A stretch of 21,840 bases of DNA from an uncultured Clostridia bacterium (GCA_937876205.1 CALEII010000062.1:1-21840); one strand, 5' to 3'; shown: positions 8,605 to 16,456, numbered from the stretch's first letter. The notes: generated by a model not told the origin, from the letters alone. Numbers and translations are program-made.

Positions 8605-8853
8605 TTACTTTTCGATAATTCCCTGGTTTTTGAGAATTGATCTTACAGTGTCTGTGGGCTGAGCGCCGTTGCCGATCCACTTCTTAGCTGCTTCAGCATC
8701 AATTTTAACTGTTGCAGGCTCAGTTGTGGGGTTGTAGTAACCAATCTCTTCGATAAATCTGCCGTCACGGGGATATCTTGAGTCAGCAACAACTACACGA
8801 TAGAAGGGAGCCTTCTTTGCACCCATACGACGAAGACGAATCTTAACTGCCAT
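8605..8853 (-). CDS. rpsP: 30S ribosomal protein bS16
   Basis: Small-subunit ribosomal protein needed for 30S assembly. Its 82 residues match the family. The start MAVKIRLRRMGAKKAPFYR and the following VVADSRYPRDGRFIEEIGYYNP are characteristic, and the C-terminal half includes the WIGNGAQPTDTV segment. A strong ribosome binding site, GGAGG, lies 10 nt upstream of the ATG. It is the third gene of the ylxM-ffh-rpsP-khpA operon. A 68-bp gap after ffh contains a hairpin. Confidence 0.97.
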   Translation of the reverse strand: MAVKIRLRRMGAKKAPFYRVVVADSRYPRDGRFIEEIGYYNPTTEPATVKIDAEAAKKWIGNGAQPTDTVRSILKNQGIIEK

Positions 8854-8889
8854 TTTTATTTACCTCCAAAATAATTATACAATATATAT

Positions 8890-8914
8890 TTTCAAACACT
8901 TTTGTGTTGTGAAA
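8890..8914 (-). other. Intercistronic hairpin between ffh and rpsP
   Basis: AT-rich 10-bp stem with a single bulged base and a 4-nt loop: outer TTTCA/TGAAA and inner AACAC/GTGTT pairs. No T-run follows on the minus strand, so it is not a terminator. It may be a processing or stability element that lets the ribosomal protein message be expressed at a different level from ffh. Confidence 0.45.
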
Positions 8915-8921
8915 CCGTGAT

Positions 8922-10280
8922 TTACATCGGGAAGCCGCCGAATCCGCCGCCACCCATCATATTCTGCATACGCTTCATTTTTTTCTTGCTGCCCTTACCT
9001 GTCATCTGCTTAAACATTTTCTGCATCTGACGGTATTGAGAAAGAAGTCTGTTGACATCCTCAACCTGCATACCGCAGCCTGCGGCAATTCTGCGTTTTC
9101 TTGAGGGATTGATTATATCGGGATTTTCTCTCTCTTTGGGAGTCATAGAATAAATAATTGAAGCTGTTTTATCAAGCTGACGGTCATCTATGTCGGTATC
9201 CTTGATTTTTATGCCGACACCGGGAATCATTGAAAGAATATCTTTCATTGAACCCATCTTCTTGACCTCCTGAAGCTGTGAAAGAAGGTCGTTAAGGTCA
9301 AATTTATTCTGTCTTAACTTTTCTTCTAGCTCAAGTGCTTTTTTCTCATCAAGAGTCTGCTCAGCTTTTTCAATAAGTGAAAGTACATCACCCATACCAA
9401 GGATTCTTGATGCCATTCGTTCAGGATGAAAGACATCAAGGTCGTCAAGCTTTTCACCTACACCCACAAATTTAATAGGTTTACCTGTGATTGCTCTGGC
9501 TGAAAGTGCCGCACCGCCTCGTGTGTCACCGTCAAGCTTAGTAAGAACAAGACCGTCAATACCGAGTGCATCATTGAACGTTGATGCAACATTAACTGCA
9601 TCCTGACCTGTCATTGAGTCAACAACAAGGAGAATTTCGTGAGGCTTGACTTCTGCTTTTATATTTTTGAGTTCCTGCATAAGCTGTTCATCAATATGAA
9701 GACGGCCTGCAGTATCAAGAAACACATAGTCATAGCCTTTATCTTTAGCAAGCTTCAGAGCCTCTTTTGCAATTGTGACAGGATTTGTGTTACCCATTTC
9801 AAAAACAGGAACATCAGCCTGCTCACCGACAATCTGCAGCTGCTTGATAGCAGCAGGTCTGTAAACGTCACAGGCAACAAGTAACGGTCTGTGACCTTGT
9901 TTTTTTAGCATTTTTGTTATTTTTGCGCTGTGGGTCGTTTTACCTGAACCCTGAAGACCGCACATCATAACAACTGTCGGCGGATGAGCCGCATTGGCAA
10001 GCTTTGCCTGAGTGCCACCCATAAGAGCAGTAAGCTCTTCATTAACTATCTTTATGACCATCTGGGCAGGAGTAAGACTCTCCATAACCTTGGCACCGAT
10101 AGCTTTGTTTGTTACGGAGGTTGTGAAATCTTTAGCAACTTTATAGCTTACGTCAGCTTCAAGAAGAGCCAGACGCACTTCTCGCATTGCTTCTTTTACA
10201 TCACTCTCTGTAAGGCTACCTTTACTTTTAAGCTTTTTAAAAGCTGATTCAAGTCTGTCTGAAAGACCTTCAAATGCCAT
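8922..10280 (-). CDS. ffh: Signal recognition particle protein Ffh (SRP54 GTPase)
   Basis: GTPase that binds 4.5S/6S SRP RNA and hydrophobic signal sequences, delivering ribosome-nascent chains to FtsY at the membrane. 452 aa, normal length. N domain residues 1-90; G domain about 90-295 with G1 GLQGSGKTTHSAK, the DVYRPAAIKQL insertion region, G3 DTAGR, G4 TKLDGD and the following TRGGAALS. The C-terminal M domain (about 300-452) has the RNA-binding helix region NPSRKRRIAAGCG and a Met-rich tail (KMFKQMTGKGSKKKMKRMQN) ending in a Gly/Phe-rich stretch. The start is preceded by AAGGGGT. It begins 15 bp after ylxM, its usual partner. Confidence 0.97.
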   Translation of the reverse strand: MAFEGLSDRLESAFKKLKSKGSLTESDVKEAMREVRLALLEADVSYKVAKDFTTSVTNKAIGAKVMESLTPAQMVIKIVNEELTALMGGTQAKLANAAHPPTVVMMCGLQGSGKTTHSAKITKMLKKQGHRPLLVACDVYRPAAIKQLQIVGEQADVPVFEMGNTNPVTIAKEALKLAKDKGYDYVFLDTAGRLHIDEQLMQELKNIKAEVKPHEILLVVDSMTGQDAVNVASTFNDALGIDGLVLTKLDGDTRGGAALSARAITGKPIKFVGVGEKLDDLDVFHPERMASRILGMGDVLSLIEKAEQTLDEKKALELEEKLRQNKFDLNDLLSQLQEVKKMGSMKDILSMIPGVGIKIKDTDIDDRQLDKTASIIYSMTPKERENPDIINPSRKRRIAAGCGMQVEDVNRLLSQYRQMQKMFKQMTGKGSKKKMKRMQNMMGGGGFGGFPM

Positions 10281-10295
10281 TTTTGATACCCCTTA

Positions 10296-10667
10296 TTAAA
10301 TTTCGGGGTCTGCGAGGTCAGCACAAAGTGACTGAATTTCAACCGTAAGGTCGTTAATATCCCTCGAAAGACCGCATTTAAGATTTTCTTCGTTGATTTT
10401 TCCTGCCTTAGCGCTTATAACAGCAAGTCCTGATTTAATCTGCTCAAAACGTGAAACAAAACCGACACGCTCTTCCATTTCAATAAGCTGGCTTTCGGCT
10501 CTCTTGATGGCATCACGGACACCTTGTCTTGTTATGCCGACATTTTCCGCAATCTCAGCAAGAGAGAGATCATCATTATAATAGAAGCTGACAAAATCAC
10601 GCTGTTTTTCTGTAAGCATATCGCCGTAAAAATCAAGAAGCATTATCATATCCAGATTTTTTGCCAT
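10296..10667 (-). CDS. ylxM: YlxM (UPF0122) SRP-associated helix-turn-helix protein
   Basis: Small protein encoded next to ffh in many Firmicutes. In streptococci YlxM binds SRP components and stimulates GTPase activity. 123 aa from ATG 10667, with GAGGTGA upstream; the preceding in-frame TTG is a less likely start. The sigma-70 region 4-like helix-turn-helix is visible as LTEKQRDFVSFYYNDDLSLA followed by EIAENVGITRQGVRDAIKRA (about residues 18-58). An acidic C-terminal half follows. It is the first gene of the SRP operon, directly behind a consensus promoter and a hairpin. Confidence 0.93.
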   Translation of the reverse strand: MAKNLDMIMLLDFYGDMLTEKQRDFVSFYYNDDLSLAEIAENVGITRQGVRDAIKRAESQLIEMEERVGFVSRFEQIKSGLAVISAKAGKINEENLKCGLSRDINDLTVEIQSLCADLADPEI

Positions 10668-10684
10668 CAAAATTCACCTCTTTT

Positions 10685-10710
10685 ACTGTAAAGATTTATT
10701 GCTTTACAGT
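10685..10710 (-). promoter_or_regulatory. Inverted repeat at the 5' end of the SRP-operon mRNA
   Basis: Perfect 9-bp inverted repeat ACTGTAAAG / CTTTACAGT with an 8-nt spacer. It begins about at the predicted transcription start (near 10709) and ends 5 nt before the ylxM ribosome binding site. It could be a 5'-protecting hairpin in the mRNA or an operator downstream of the promoter. The half TTTACTGTAAA is itself palindromic. Confidence 0.65.
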
Positions 10711-10715
10711 CGTGT

Positions 10716-10744
10716 ATTATACTAAAAGAAAGTGTGAATGTCAA
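10716..10744 (-). promoter_or_regulatory. Consensus sigma-A promoter of the ylxM-ffh-rpsP-khpA operon
   Basis: Minus strand: -35 TTGACA (10739-10744) and -10 TATAAT (10716-10721), 12 of 12 consensus bases, with a 17-bp spacer. It lies between the mutS2 stop and ylxM, so the SRP operon is transcribed independently of mutS2. Confidence 0.92.
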
Positions 10745-10768
10745 TAGCAAATTGAAAAAAAATTTATT

Positions 10769-13147
10769 TTATTTCAGAGTAGCAATAGTAACTCCGTTTT
10801 CACCCTCACCGAATGTACCCAGACGATAGCTTTTTATCTGACTGTGCTTCTTAAGATGCTGCTGTACTGCAGCTCTGAGAGCACCTGTTCCCTTGCCGTG
10901 AATTATTGTAAATTCACCAAGACCGGACATTATCATACTGTCAATAAACAAATCCAAGGTCATTATTGCTTCCTCAACAGTCATACCTCTCAGGTCACAA
11001 CGGGTATCGGATGCAGCAGTAAGTCTGCTTTCTGTTTCGCGTCGGATAAATGTTTCTTTTTTCTGTTCCTTTTTCTTTTCAATAAGACGCAAGTCTGAAA
11101 CCTTTACACGCATTTTCATACTGCCTGTCTGAATCTCAACATACCCCTTATTGTCAGGTGTGGCAAGTACTTTACCTTCACTGCCCATACCTGCAAGTCG
11201 AACTGAATCACCGACCTGTAAAGGTCTTGATAATTCATATCCGTCATCGGTACCGTCCATAACAGGATCTGCTGCAGCATCGACACCCGACAAGCCTTTT
11301 CTGAGCTTGGAGCGCATTTCATTGAGCTTATCAGTATTGGTCTGATTTTTAAGTTCTTTTTTGAGCTTTTCAATCTCAATTATAAGAGCGTTTGCTTCTC
11401 TCCTTGAGTTTTCAACCAGCCGCATTGCTTCACTTTTTGCTCTTTGTATTTCTTTTTCACGAAGCTTCTCAATTTCTGCAAGACGTTCTTCTGTTTTTCG
11501 TTTAAGAGCTTCATTCTCAAGTCTCAGCTTTTCTGCAACCTGTCTTTCTTTTTCCATTTCAAGACGGCGTTCTTCAAGAGTATCAACAACATCTTCAAAA
11601 CGGACATTTTCGGAAGAGACAAGCTCTTTTGCTCTGTCAATAACAGAAGATTCAATTCCGAGTTTTTCAGAAATGGCAAAGGCGTTTGACCTGCCCGGAA
11701 CACCGATAAGAAGACGGTATGTGGGTCTGAGAGTATTGACATCGAACTCACAGCTTCCATTTTCAACTCCAGGGGTGTCAAGTGCATAAGCCTTGAGCTC
11801 TGCATAATGAGTTGTAGCCGCAATCTTTGCACCCTGCAATTTAAGCCTTTCAAGAATAGACATAGCAAGTGCTGCACCTTCTACAGGGTCTGTACCTGCA
11901 CCAAGCTCATCAATAAGAACAAGGCTTTCGTCATCAGCATCCTTCATTATATTGACAATATTGACCATATGTGATGAAAAAGTTGATAATGATTGCTCTA
12001 TACTTTGTTCATCACCGATATCTGCAAAGACCTTTTTATAGACGCAGACCTTACTGCCGTCAGCAACGGGAATCATAAGTCCGCACATTGCCATAAGTGT
12101 AAGAAGACCCAAAGTTTTTATTGAGACTGTTTTTCCGCCTGTATTGGGACCTGTTATAACAAGCGTGTCAAATGTTTCACCAAGCTTTATGTCAACAGGG
12201 ATAACCTTTTTACTGTCAAGCAACGGATGTCTTGCCTTCTTAAGGATTGTAATACCTGTATCATTGAGCTCGGGAACTGATGCCTTCATTTTATATGCAA
12301 GCTGTGCCTTGGCAAAAATCAGGTTAATTTCAAGTGCTGCTTCATAACTATACTTGATTTCATCCGCATAGCTTCCTGTTTCAGCAGAGAGCTCCGAGAG
12401 AATTCTCTCTATCTCATCCTGTTCCTTACCCTGGAGAACACGGATTTCATTATTTGCCTCAACAACAGCCATAGGCTCAACAAAAACCGTTGCTCCGCTT
12501 GATGATGTATCGTGAACAAGACCTGCTATCTGCCCTCTGAATTCAGACTTAACAGGTACAACAAATCTTCCGTTACGCTGAGTGACAATAGCATCCTGCA
12601 AACACTTCTGATATGTCTGAGAGCGTAAAATCCCATCAAGTTTTTCTCTGATTCTTGATGCTTGTTGCTTCATTTTACGCCTTATATCGGCAAGAGCCGG
12701 TGAAGCATTATCTGACATTTCTTCTTCGGAAGTGATTGAAGAAGATATTTTTGATTCAAGATACTGATTCGGTCTGAGTGAACCGAAATACACATCAATT
12801 GAATATGTTGCTTCGTCAGACTGTCTGCTTCGCCATTCGTGCAATGAGCGTATAACACGGAGATTTTCGCCAATGTCAAGAAGCTCACGCATAGTAAGAA
12901 CGCCCCCTGCATTTGCTCTGGCAAGAGAATTATTCACATTCTTTATAGAGCCGAAGGAAGGCCCGCCGAACTTTGCAAGAAGAATATAGGCATCCTCAGT
13001 TTTTTTGAGTTCGCCTTTTGCAATTGTAATATTTGTTTCGGGCTTAAGATTGAGAGCCATTTCCTTGCTATCCTGTGCTGAAGCATATGATGACAGCATA
13101 GAAAGGACCTTATCAAGTTCAAGAGCCCTGTGATGTCTGTTTTTCAT
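10769..13147 (-). CDS. mutS2: MutS2 / RqcU ATPase with Smr domain
   Basis: MutS-like ATPase that lacks the mismatch-recognition domain. In Firmicutes it acts on collided ribosomes (ribosome splitting) and has been linked to suppression of recombination. ATG 13147 (792 aa, close to the usual 785) follows GGTGAT; upstream in-frame codons would run through a terminator hairpin. Clamp/lever regions occupy residues 1-310. The ATPase has Walker A GPNTGGKT (333-340) and Walker B LVLIDELGAGTDP (Asp413/Glu414), followed by ATTHYAELK. A long coiled coil spans about 520-615, then a KOW-like segment (about 641-688). The C-terminal Smr nuclease domain (717-792) has DLRGMTVEEA and HGKGTGALR. The gene follows galactokinase by 56 bp with a hairpin between. 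Confidence 0.95.
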   Translation of the reverse strand: MKNRHHRALELDKVLSMLSSYASAQDSKEMALNLKPETNITIAKGELKKTEDAYILLAKFGGPSFGSIKNVNNSLARANAGGVLTMRELLDIGENLRVIRSLHEWRSRQSDEATYSIDVYFGSLRPNQYLESKISSSITSEEEMSDNASPALADIRRKMKQQASRIREKLDGILRSQTYQKCLQDAIVTQRNGRFVVPVKSEFRGQIAGLVHDTSSSGATVFVEPMAVVEANNEIRVLQGKEQDEIERILSELSAETGSYADEIKYSYEAALEINLIFAKAQLAYKMKASVPELNDTGITILKKARHPLLDSKKVIPVDIKLGETFDTLVITGPNTGGKTVSIKTLGLLTLMAMCGLMIPVADGSKVCVYKKVFADIGDEQSIEQSLSTFSSHMVNIVNIMKDADDESLVLIDELGAGTDPVEGAALAMSILERLKLQGAKIAATTHYAELKAYALDTPGVENGSCEFDVNTLRPTYRLLIGVPGRSNAFAISEKLGIESSVIDRAKELVSSENVRFEDVVDTLEERRLEMEKERQVAEKLRLENEALKRKTEERLAEIEKLREKEIQRAKSEAMRLVENSRREANALIIEIEKLKKELKNQTNTDKLNEMRSKLRKGLSGVDAAADPVMDGTDDGYELSRPLQVGDSVRLAGMGSEGKVLATPDNKGYVEIQTGSMKMRVKVSDLRLIEKKKEQKKETFIRRETESRLTAASDTRCDLRGMTVEEAIMTLDLFIDSMIMSGLGEFTIIHGKGTGALRAAVQQHLKKHSQIKSYRLGTFGEGENGVTIATLK

Positions 13148-13160
13148 AAAATCACCGTAA

Positions 13161-13194
13161 TATAAAAGAGTGCATCTGAAATGCAGATACACTC
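13161..13194 (-). terminator. Terminator or attenuator between galactokinase and mutS2
   Basis: An 11-bp stem (13168-13178 with 13184-13194, one G-U pair in the minus-strand RNA) has a 5-nt loop and is followed on the minus strand by TTTTATATT. It lies 9 nt after the galactokinase stop and ends just before the mutS2 ribosome binding site. It would end or attenuate the upstream operon before mutS2. I see no clear promoter for mutS2 inside the gap. Confidence 0.7.
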
Positions 13195-13203
13195 CTTCGT
13201 AAA

Positions 13204-14487
13204 TTATTTAATCTCAGTTCCGCCGATGGGTCTGATGTTAAGCACATAACATGCACCCTCGCCGAAAATACTTTCAAGAGTGTTCTTATATGTCTCAAGA
13301 AGCTCTGTGGGAACAAAAGCCTGAATAGTGCCTGCAAAACCGCCACCGTGAACACGCCAGGCACCTTTGCCTCTGAGAATATAGTCACTTGCTGCAAGAG
13401 CAACTGAAACAGGCTGTGAAAGAGGCTGCTTTGCAGAGAACACATTCTGATTATACATATAAGATGAGAAACCGCTTTCGGTTATTATATTTTTAAATTC
13501 TTCAAAATTACCGCTTTCAAGTGCAGTAACAGCTTTTTCAACCCTGTTATTTTCGCCATAGAAATGAAGACCTCTGAGAACACTTCTGTCCCCTGCCTTT
13601 TCTCTTACTAAAGCAAGATTTGAAGCAAACTCTTCTTCCTCAACATCTCTGAGAGCTGAGCCGCCGAATACAGCAGCACCTTTTTCCATTTCTGTTCTGA
13701 TAAAGCCGTATTCATCAGTAAGGTCTGCATGATTAGCTCTTGTATCAGTAATAACAAGTGAATGTCCGCAGGATGCAAAATCAAACTCAACGGGCTCAAT
13801 AACAGGATTCGCATTATCCTTGAAATCAATCTTTACAAACGAGCCGACGGAACAAGCCATCTGATCCATAAGACCGCAAGGCTTATCAAAGAATACATTT
13901 TCTGCATACTGGGCAATCTGTGCTACCTCAACAGGTGATACATTCCCGTCATTATACATATAATTGATAATTGTACCGACAAGAACTTCAAATGCTGCCG
14001 ATGATGAAAGACCTGAGCCTGAAAGCACCTGTGTCATTGTTGCAGCATCAAAACCGCCGATGTTGTAGCCTCTGTTTTTAAAGCCTGCACAAACGCCTCT
14101 GATGAGACCGGCCGAATGGCCGTATTCCTCAGCGTGAGGTGTAAGGTCTGTTATATCAATAACATCTATCTTATCATACTCTGCAGACTTAACACGGACA
14201 ATCATTTCGTCGTTTTTTGCTGCGGCAGCAACAGCATCAAGATTGATAGCAGCTGCCATAACCTTACCTCTGTTATGGTCAGTATGGTTACCGCATACTT
14301 CTGTTCTGCCGGGAGCCGAGAAAAATCTGATTTCTCTGTCAGAATTATAGAATTCATCAAAGAGAGCAACAAGCTTTTTATATCTTTCCTTTTGAGCTGC
14401 AACAGCATCATCCGTAAAATATATTTTTTTCATTATCTCATCATACTGATTAGATTCAATTTTTCTGATTGCATTTTCTTTTGACAT
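13204..14487 (-). CDS. galK: Galactokinase-family GHMP kinase with variant sugar motif
   Basis: GHMP-superfamily sugar kinase of 427 aa, expected to phosphorylate a hexose at C1 with ATP in the cytoplasm. It starts at ATG 14487 behind AGGAGAG. The N-terminal sugar signature is APGRTEVCGNHTDHNRG (58-74), where classical galactokinases have GRxNxIGEHTDY; Glu is replaced by Asn and Tyr by His. The ATP loop GSGLSSSAAFE (156-166), catalytic Asp208 in GLMDQMAC and C-terminal motif RVHGGGFAGTIQAF are present. A family of clostridial proteins with this GNHTDH variant is annotated as galactokinase; specificity here is inferred. No galT or galE is nearby. The gene starts 12 bp after the TVP38-like gene, whose stop overlaps its ribosome binding site, so the two are co-transcribed. 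Confidence 0.82.
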   Translation of the reverse strand: MSKENAIRKIESNQYDEIMKKIYFTDDAVAAQKERYKKLVALFDEFYNSDREIRFFSAPGRTEVCGNHTDHNRGKVMAAAINLDAVAAAAKNDEMIVRVKSAEYDKIDVIDITDLTPHAEEYGHSAGLIRGVCAGFKNRGYNIGGFDAATMTQVLSGSGLSSSAAFEVLVGTIINYMYNDGNVSPVEVAQIAQYAENVFFDKPCGLMDQMACSVGSFVKIDFKDNANPVIEPVEFDFASCGHSLVITDTRANHADLTDEYGFIRTEMEKGAAVFGGSALRDVEEEEFASNLALVREKAGDRSVLRGLHFYGENNRVEKAVTALESGNFEEFKNIITESGFSSYMYNQNVFSAKQPLSQPVSVALAASDYILRGKGAWRVHGGGFAGTIQAFVPTELLETYKNTLESIFGEGACYVLNIRPIGGTEIK

Positions 14488-14499
14488 TATATATCTCTC

Positions 14500-15225
14500 C
14501 TATTCATGAACAATAACTTTATTTATAAAATCCCATGCTCCTCGGAGCAAGAGAAATACTATACCTGTAATCAACGAAAGAATAATAAGCGGTAAAGTGA
14601 ATTCGGGTGAAAAAATATTCGCAAAATTATGACCGATTATTATATAAGATGTAAGCTTCGGTAAAAAACATACAATTGAAATAATTAAATATTTCACAAA
14701 CGGAAAATCCATTGCGCCGTAAAGATGACTGGTCGGATTTATCGGCATAAACGGAAGCAATCGTATACCTGCGAGCACCCACGGATTGCCCTGTCCTTCA
14801 CTTTCAATCAGCTGACGAATAAATCTGTTTTTCCTGACAAGCCACTGTGCGCTGCCGCCGCCTGCACTCATTCCTGTTGAATATCTGACAGAAAAAAGTA
14901 TTGCAAGACCGCAGATATTGATAACAAAACATTCAGGCATATTAAAAACCATAGCAGAAGCAACACAGAGAATTGAAATCGGAAATACAGGAAAGGCTGT
15001 AAGAATAAAGTAAAGCAGTTCTATAACAAGAACAATAAGCCACTTATTTTCTATTGCAGCAACTCTGTTTTCGATTGAAGACAGCCAATCAATATATTGC
15101 CAATATTTCACCTCAAGGTAATTTATCTCAGATATGAAAAACCACACAACAAGCACTATACAGAGAATGAAACTCATCATAGCGGCAAGCAGAAGCAGTT
15201 TCTGCATCAATTTTTTAGTTGTCAA
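14500..15225 (-). CDS. TVP38/TMEM64 (DedA-like) membrane protein
   Basis: Multi-pass integral membrane protein of the TVP38/SNARE-associated (VTT domain) family; relatives scramble or flip lipids, but the exact substrate is unknown. I favour a TTG start at 15225 (241 aa), about 5 nt after GGTGA. The GTG at 15234 is part of that ribosome binding site, and ATG 15207 has none. Hydrophobic segments lie near residues 10-30, 60-80, 83-110, 165-190 and 205-230. The family signature appears as RLLPFMPINPTSHLYGAMDF, preceded by the glycine-rich SAGGGSAQW. It is the first gene of an operon with the galactokinase; no functional link between them is obvious. Confidence 0.85.
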   Translation of the reverse strand: MTTKKLMQKLLLLAAMMSFILCIVLVVWFFISEINYLEVKYWQYIDWLSSIENRVAAIENKWLIVLVIELLYFILTAFPVFPISILCVASAMVFNMPECFVINICGLAILFSVRYSTGMSAGGGSAQWLVRKNRFIRQLIESEGQGNPWVLAGIRLLPFMPINPTSHLYGAMDFPFVKYLIISIVCFLPKLTSYIIIGHNFANIFSPEFTLPLIILSLITGIVFLLLRGAWDFINKVIVHE

Positions 15226-15262
15226 AAATATCACCGATTAAGTTATATAAATAAACATAATT

Positions 15263-15291
15263 ATTTTAGCAAAAAAAATGGAAAACTTCAA
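15263..15291 (-). promoter_or_regulatory. Promoter of the TVP38-galK operon
   Basis: Minus strand: -35 TTGAAG (15286-15291) and -10 TAAAAT (15263-15268) with a 17-bp spacer. The -35 lies within the spacer of the opposing promoter for the dehydrogenase gene. Confidence 0.6.
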
Positions 15292-15307
15292 TAGTTTATG
15301 CTATAAT
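15279..15307 (+). promoter_or_regulatory. Extended -10 promoter of the D-2-hydroxyacid dehydrogenase gene
   Basis: -35 TGGAAA (15279-15284, four of six consensus bases), 17-bp spacer, TGCTATAAT with TATAAT at 15302-15307. Predicted start near 15314, about 36 nt upstream of the ATG, whose ribosome binding site is GAGAGGCGG. Confidence 0.7.
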
Positions 15308-15349
15308 ATTTTTTAACAGATAAGAATATTACTGAGAGGCGGTTTAATT

Positions 15350-16306
15350 ATGAAAATAGTTATGCTCGACGCATATACAACAAATCCGGGAGACTTGACC
15401 TGGGATGACTTCAATGCCTTCGGCGAAATAACTGTTTATGACAGAACTCCGTACGACAAAATAGTTGAAAGAACAAAAGATGCGGACATTATCATCACAA
15501 ACAAAACCCCCATAACAAAAGAAATTATCGACTGTCTGCCAAAGCTTAAATTCATAGCTCTTATGTCAACAGGATATAACATAGTTGACTATGTATATCT
15601 TAAAGAAAAAGGTATTCCGGTATCAAACATACCATCTTATTCAACAGATGCAGTGGCGCAGCTTGTTATGTCGTTTATTCTGGAGCTTTCTATGAATGTC
15701 GGTCTTCATTCAGAATCAGTCAGAGACGGTGATTGGTGCAGATGCAATGATTTTTGTTTTTGGAAAACGCCTCTTGTTGAGCTATCGGGAAAAACACTCG
15801 GAATTTTCGGTCCGGGTAAAATCGGCAGAGCTGTTGCAGAAAGAGCAAAGGCATTCGGAATGAATATTGTTGCATATGCACCTAGAATTCACGGTGACGA
15901 GCCTGATTATATAAAGCTTATGTCACTTGACGATATGCTTGCTGTATCTGATATTGTTTCAATGCACTGCCCTCTTACTCCTGAAACAGAAGGCATCGTA
16001 AATGATGATTTCATAAATAAAATGAAAAACGGTGCATATTTCATAAATACATCCAGAGGAACTGTAGTGGACGAGAATTCACTTGCTACAGCCCTCAATT
16101 CAGGGAAACTCGCAGGTGCAGGACTTGATGTGCTGTCAACAGAGCCACCAATGGAAGACAATCCTCTTCTGTCAGCAAAAAACTGTTTTATAACTCCACA
16201 TATAGCGTGGGCCGCATTTGAAACGAGAAAAAGACTTGTCGGTATTCTTAAAGACAATATAAAGGCATTTCTTGACTCAAAACCACAGAATGTAGTCAAC
16301 AGGTAA
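15350..16306 (+). CDS. D-isomer-specific 2-hydroxyacid dehydrogenase (hydroxypyruvate/glycerate dehydrogenase-like)
   Basis: NAD(P)-dependent oxidoreductase interconverting a 2-keto acid and a D-2-hydroxy acid, 318 aa, cytoplasmic. The Rossmann fold has GIFGPGKIGRAVAERAKAFG (GxGxxG at 154-159). The catalytic triad is present: Arg236 in NTSRGTVVDE, Glu265 in STEPP and His284 in TPHIAWA. The N-terminus (VMLDAYTTNPGDLTWDD) matches the glycerate dehydrogenase (HprA-like) branch better than D-lactate dehydrogenase or SerA, and there is no ACT domain. It stands upstream of gapA, so a link to lower glycolysis or serine/glycerate metabolism is plausible, but gapA has its own promoter. Exact substrate uncertain. 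Confidence 0.9.
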   Translation: MKIVMLDAYTTNPGDLTWDDFNAFGEITVYDRTPYDKIVERTKDADIIITNKTPITKEIIDCLPKLKFIALMSTGYNIVDYVYLKEKGIPVSNIPSYSTDAVAQLVMSFILELSMNVGLHSESVRDGDWCRCNDFCFWKTPLVELSGKTLGIFGPGKIGRAVAERAKAFGMNIVAYAPRIHGDEPDYIKLMSLDDMLAVSDIVSMHCPLTPETEGIVNDDFINKMKNGAYFINTSRGTVVDENSLATALNSGKLAGAGLDVLSTEPPMEDNPLLSAKNCFITPHIAWAAFETRKRLVGILKDNIKAFLDSKPQNVVNR

Positions 16307-16330
16307 TCTGTTATTATTGATAATTGCGAT

Positions 16331-16358
16331 TATATGCCCTGCGTATATATATGTTTTT
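16331..16358 (+). terminator. Weak candidate terminator after the dehydrogenase gene
   Basis: A 7-bp AT-rich stem (TATATGC / GCGTATA, one G-U pair) with loop CCT, followed at 6 nt by TTTTT. It is weak and poorly positioned relative to the T-run, so read-through into the gapA leader is likely. Confidence 0.25.
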
Positions 16359-16388
16359 GTGTGAGTTAAACAAATCTTTTAAAATCAG

Positions 16389-16402
16389 GTTAAATTTTTA
16401 AC
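16389..16402. promoter_or_regulatory. Inverted repeat upstream of the gapA promoter
   Basis: Perfect 6-bp inverted repeat GTTAAA-TT-TTTAAC ending 7 bp before the gapA -35 box. GTTAAA also occurs in direct orientation at 16365-16370 and 16431-16436 (overlapping the -10 box). It may be a regulator site, but the local AT-richness makes chance occurrence possible. Confidence 0.35.
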
Positions 16403-16409
16403 AAAAGAC

Positions 16410-16438
16410 TTGAATATTTATTCAGTTTGAGTTAAAAT
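16410..16438 (+). promoter_or_regulatory. Promoter of gapA
   Basis: -35 TTGAAT (16410-16415), 17-bp spacer, -10 TAAAAT (16433-16438). Predicted start near 16445, giving a leader of about 48 nt. The same -35/-10 hexamers and spacing occur at the GH2 operon promoter. Confidence 0.65.
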
Positions 16439-16456
16439 AATAACGCAAAAATAACA

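Noticed and set aside
8855..8880. TATAAT-like box upstream of rpsP as an internal promoter
   Set aside because: No -35 at acceptable spacing and no TG extension; the region is simply AT-rich.
11361..11789. 142-residue plus-strand open frame
   Set aside because: It is antisense to the mutS2 coding sequence, Ser/Phe-rich, without a ribosome binding site; a shadow of the coiled-coil codons.
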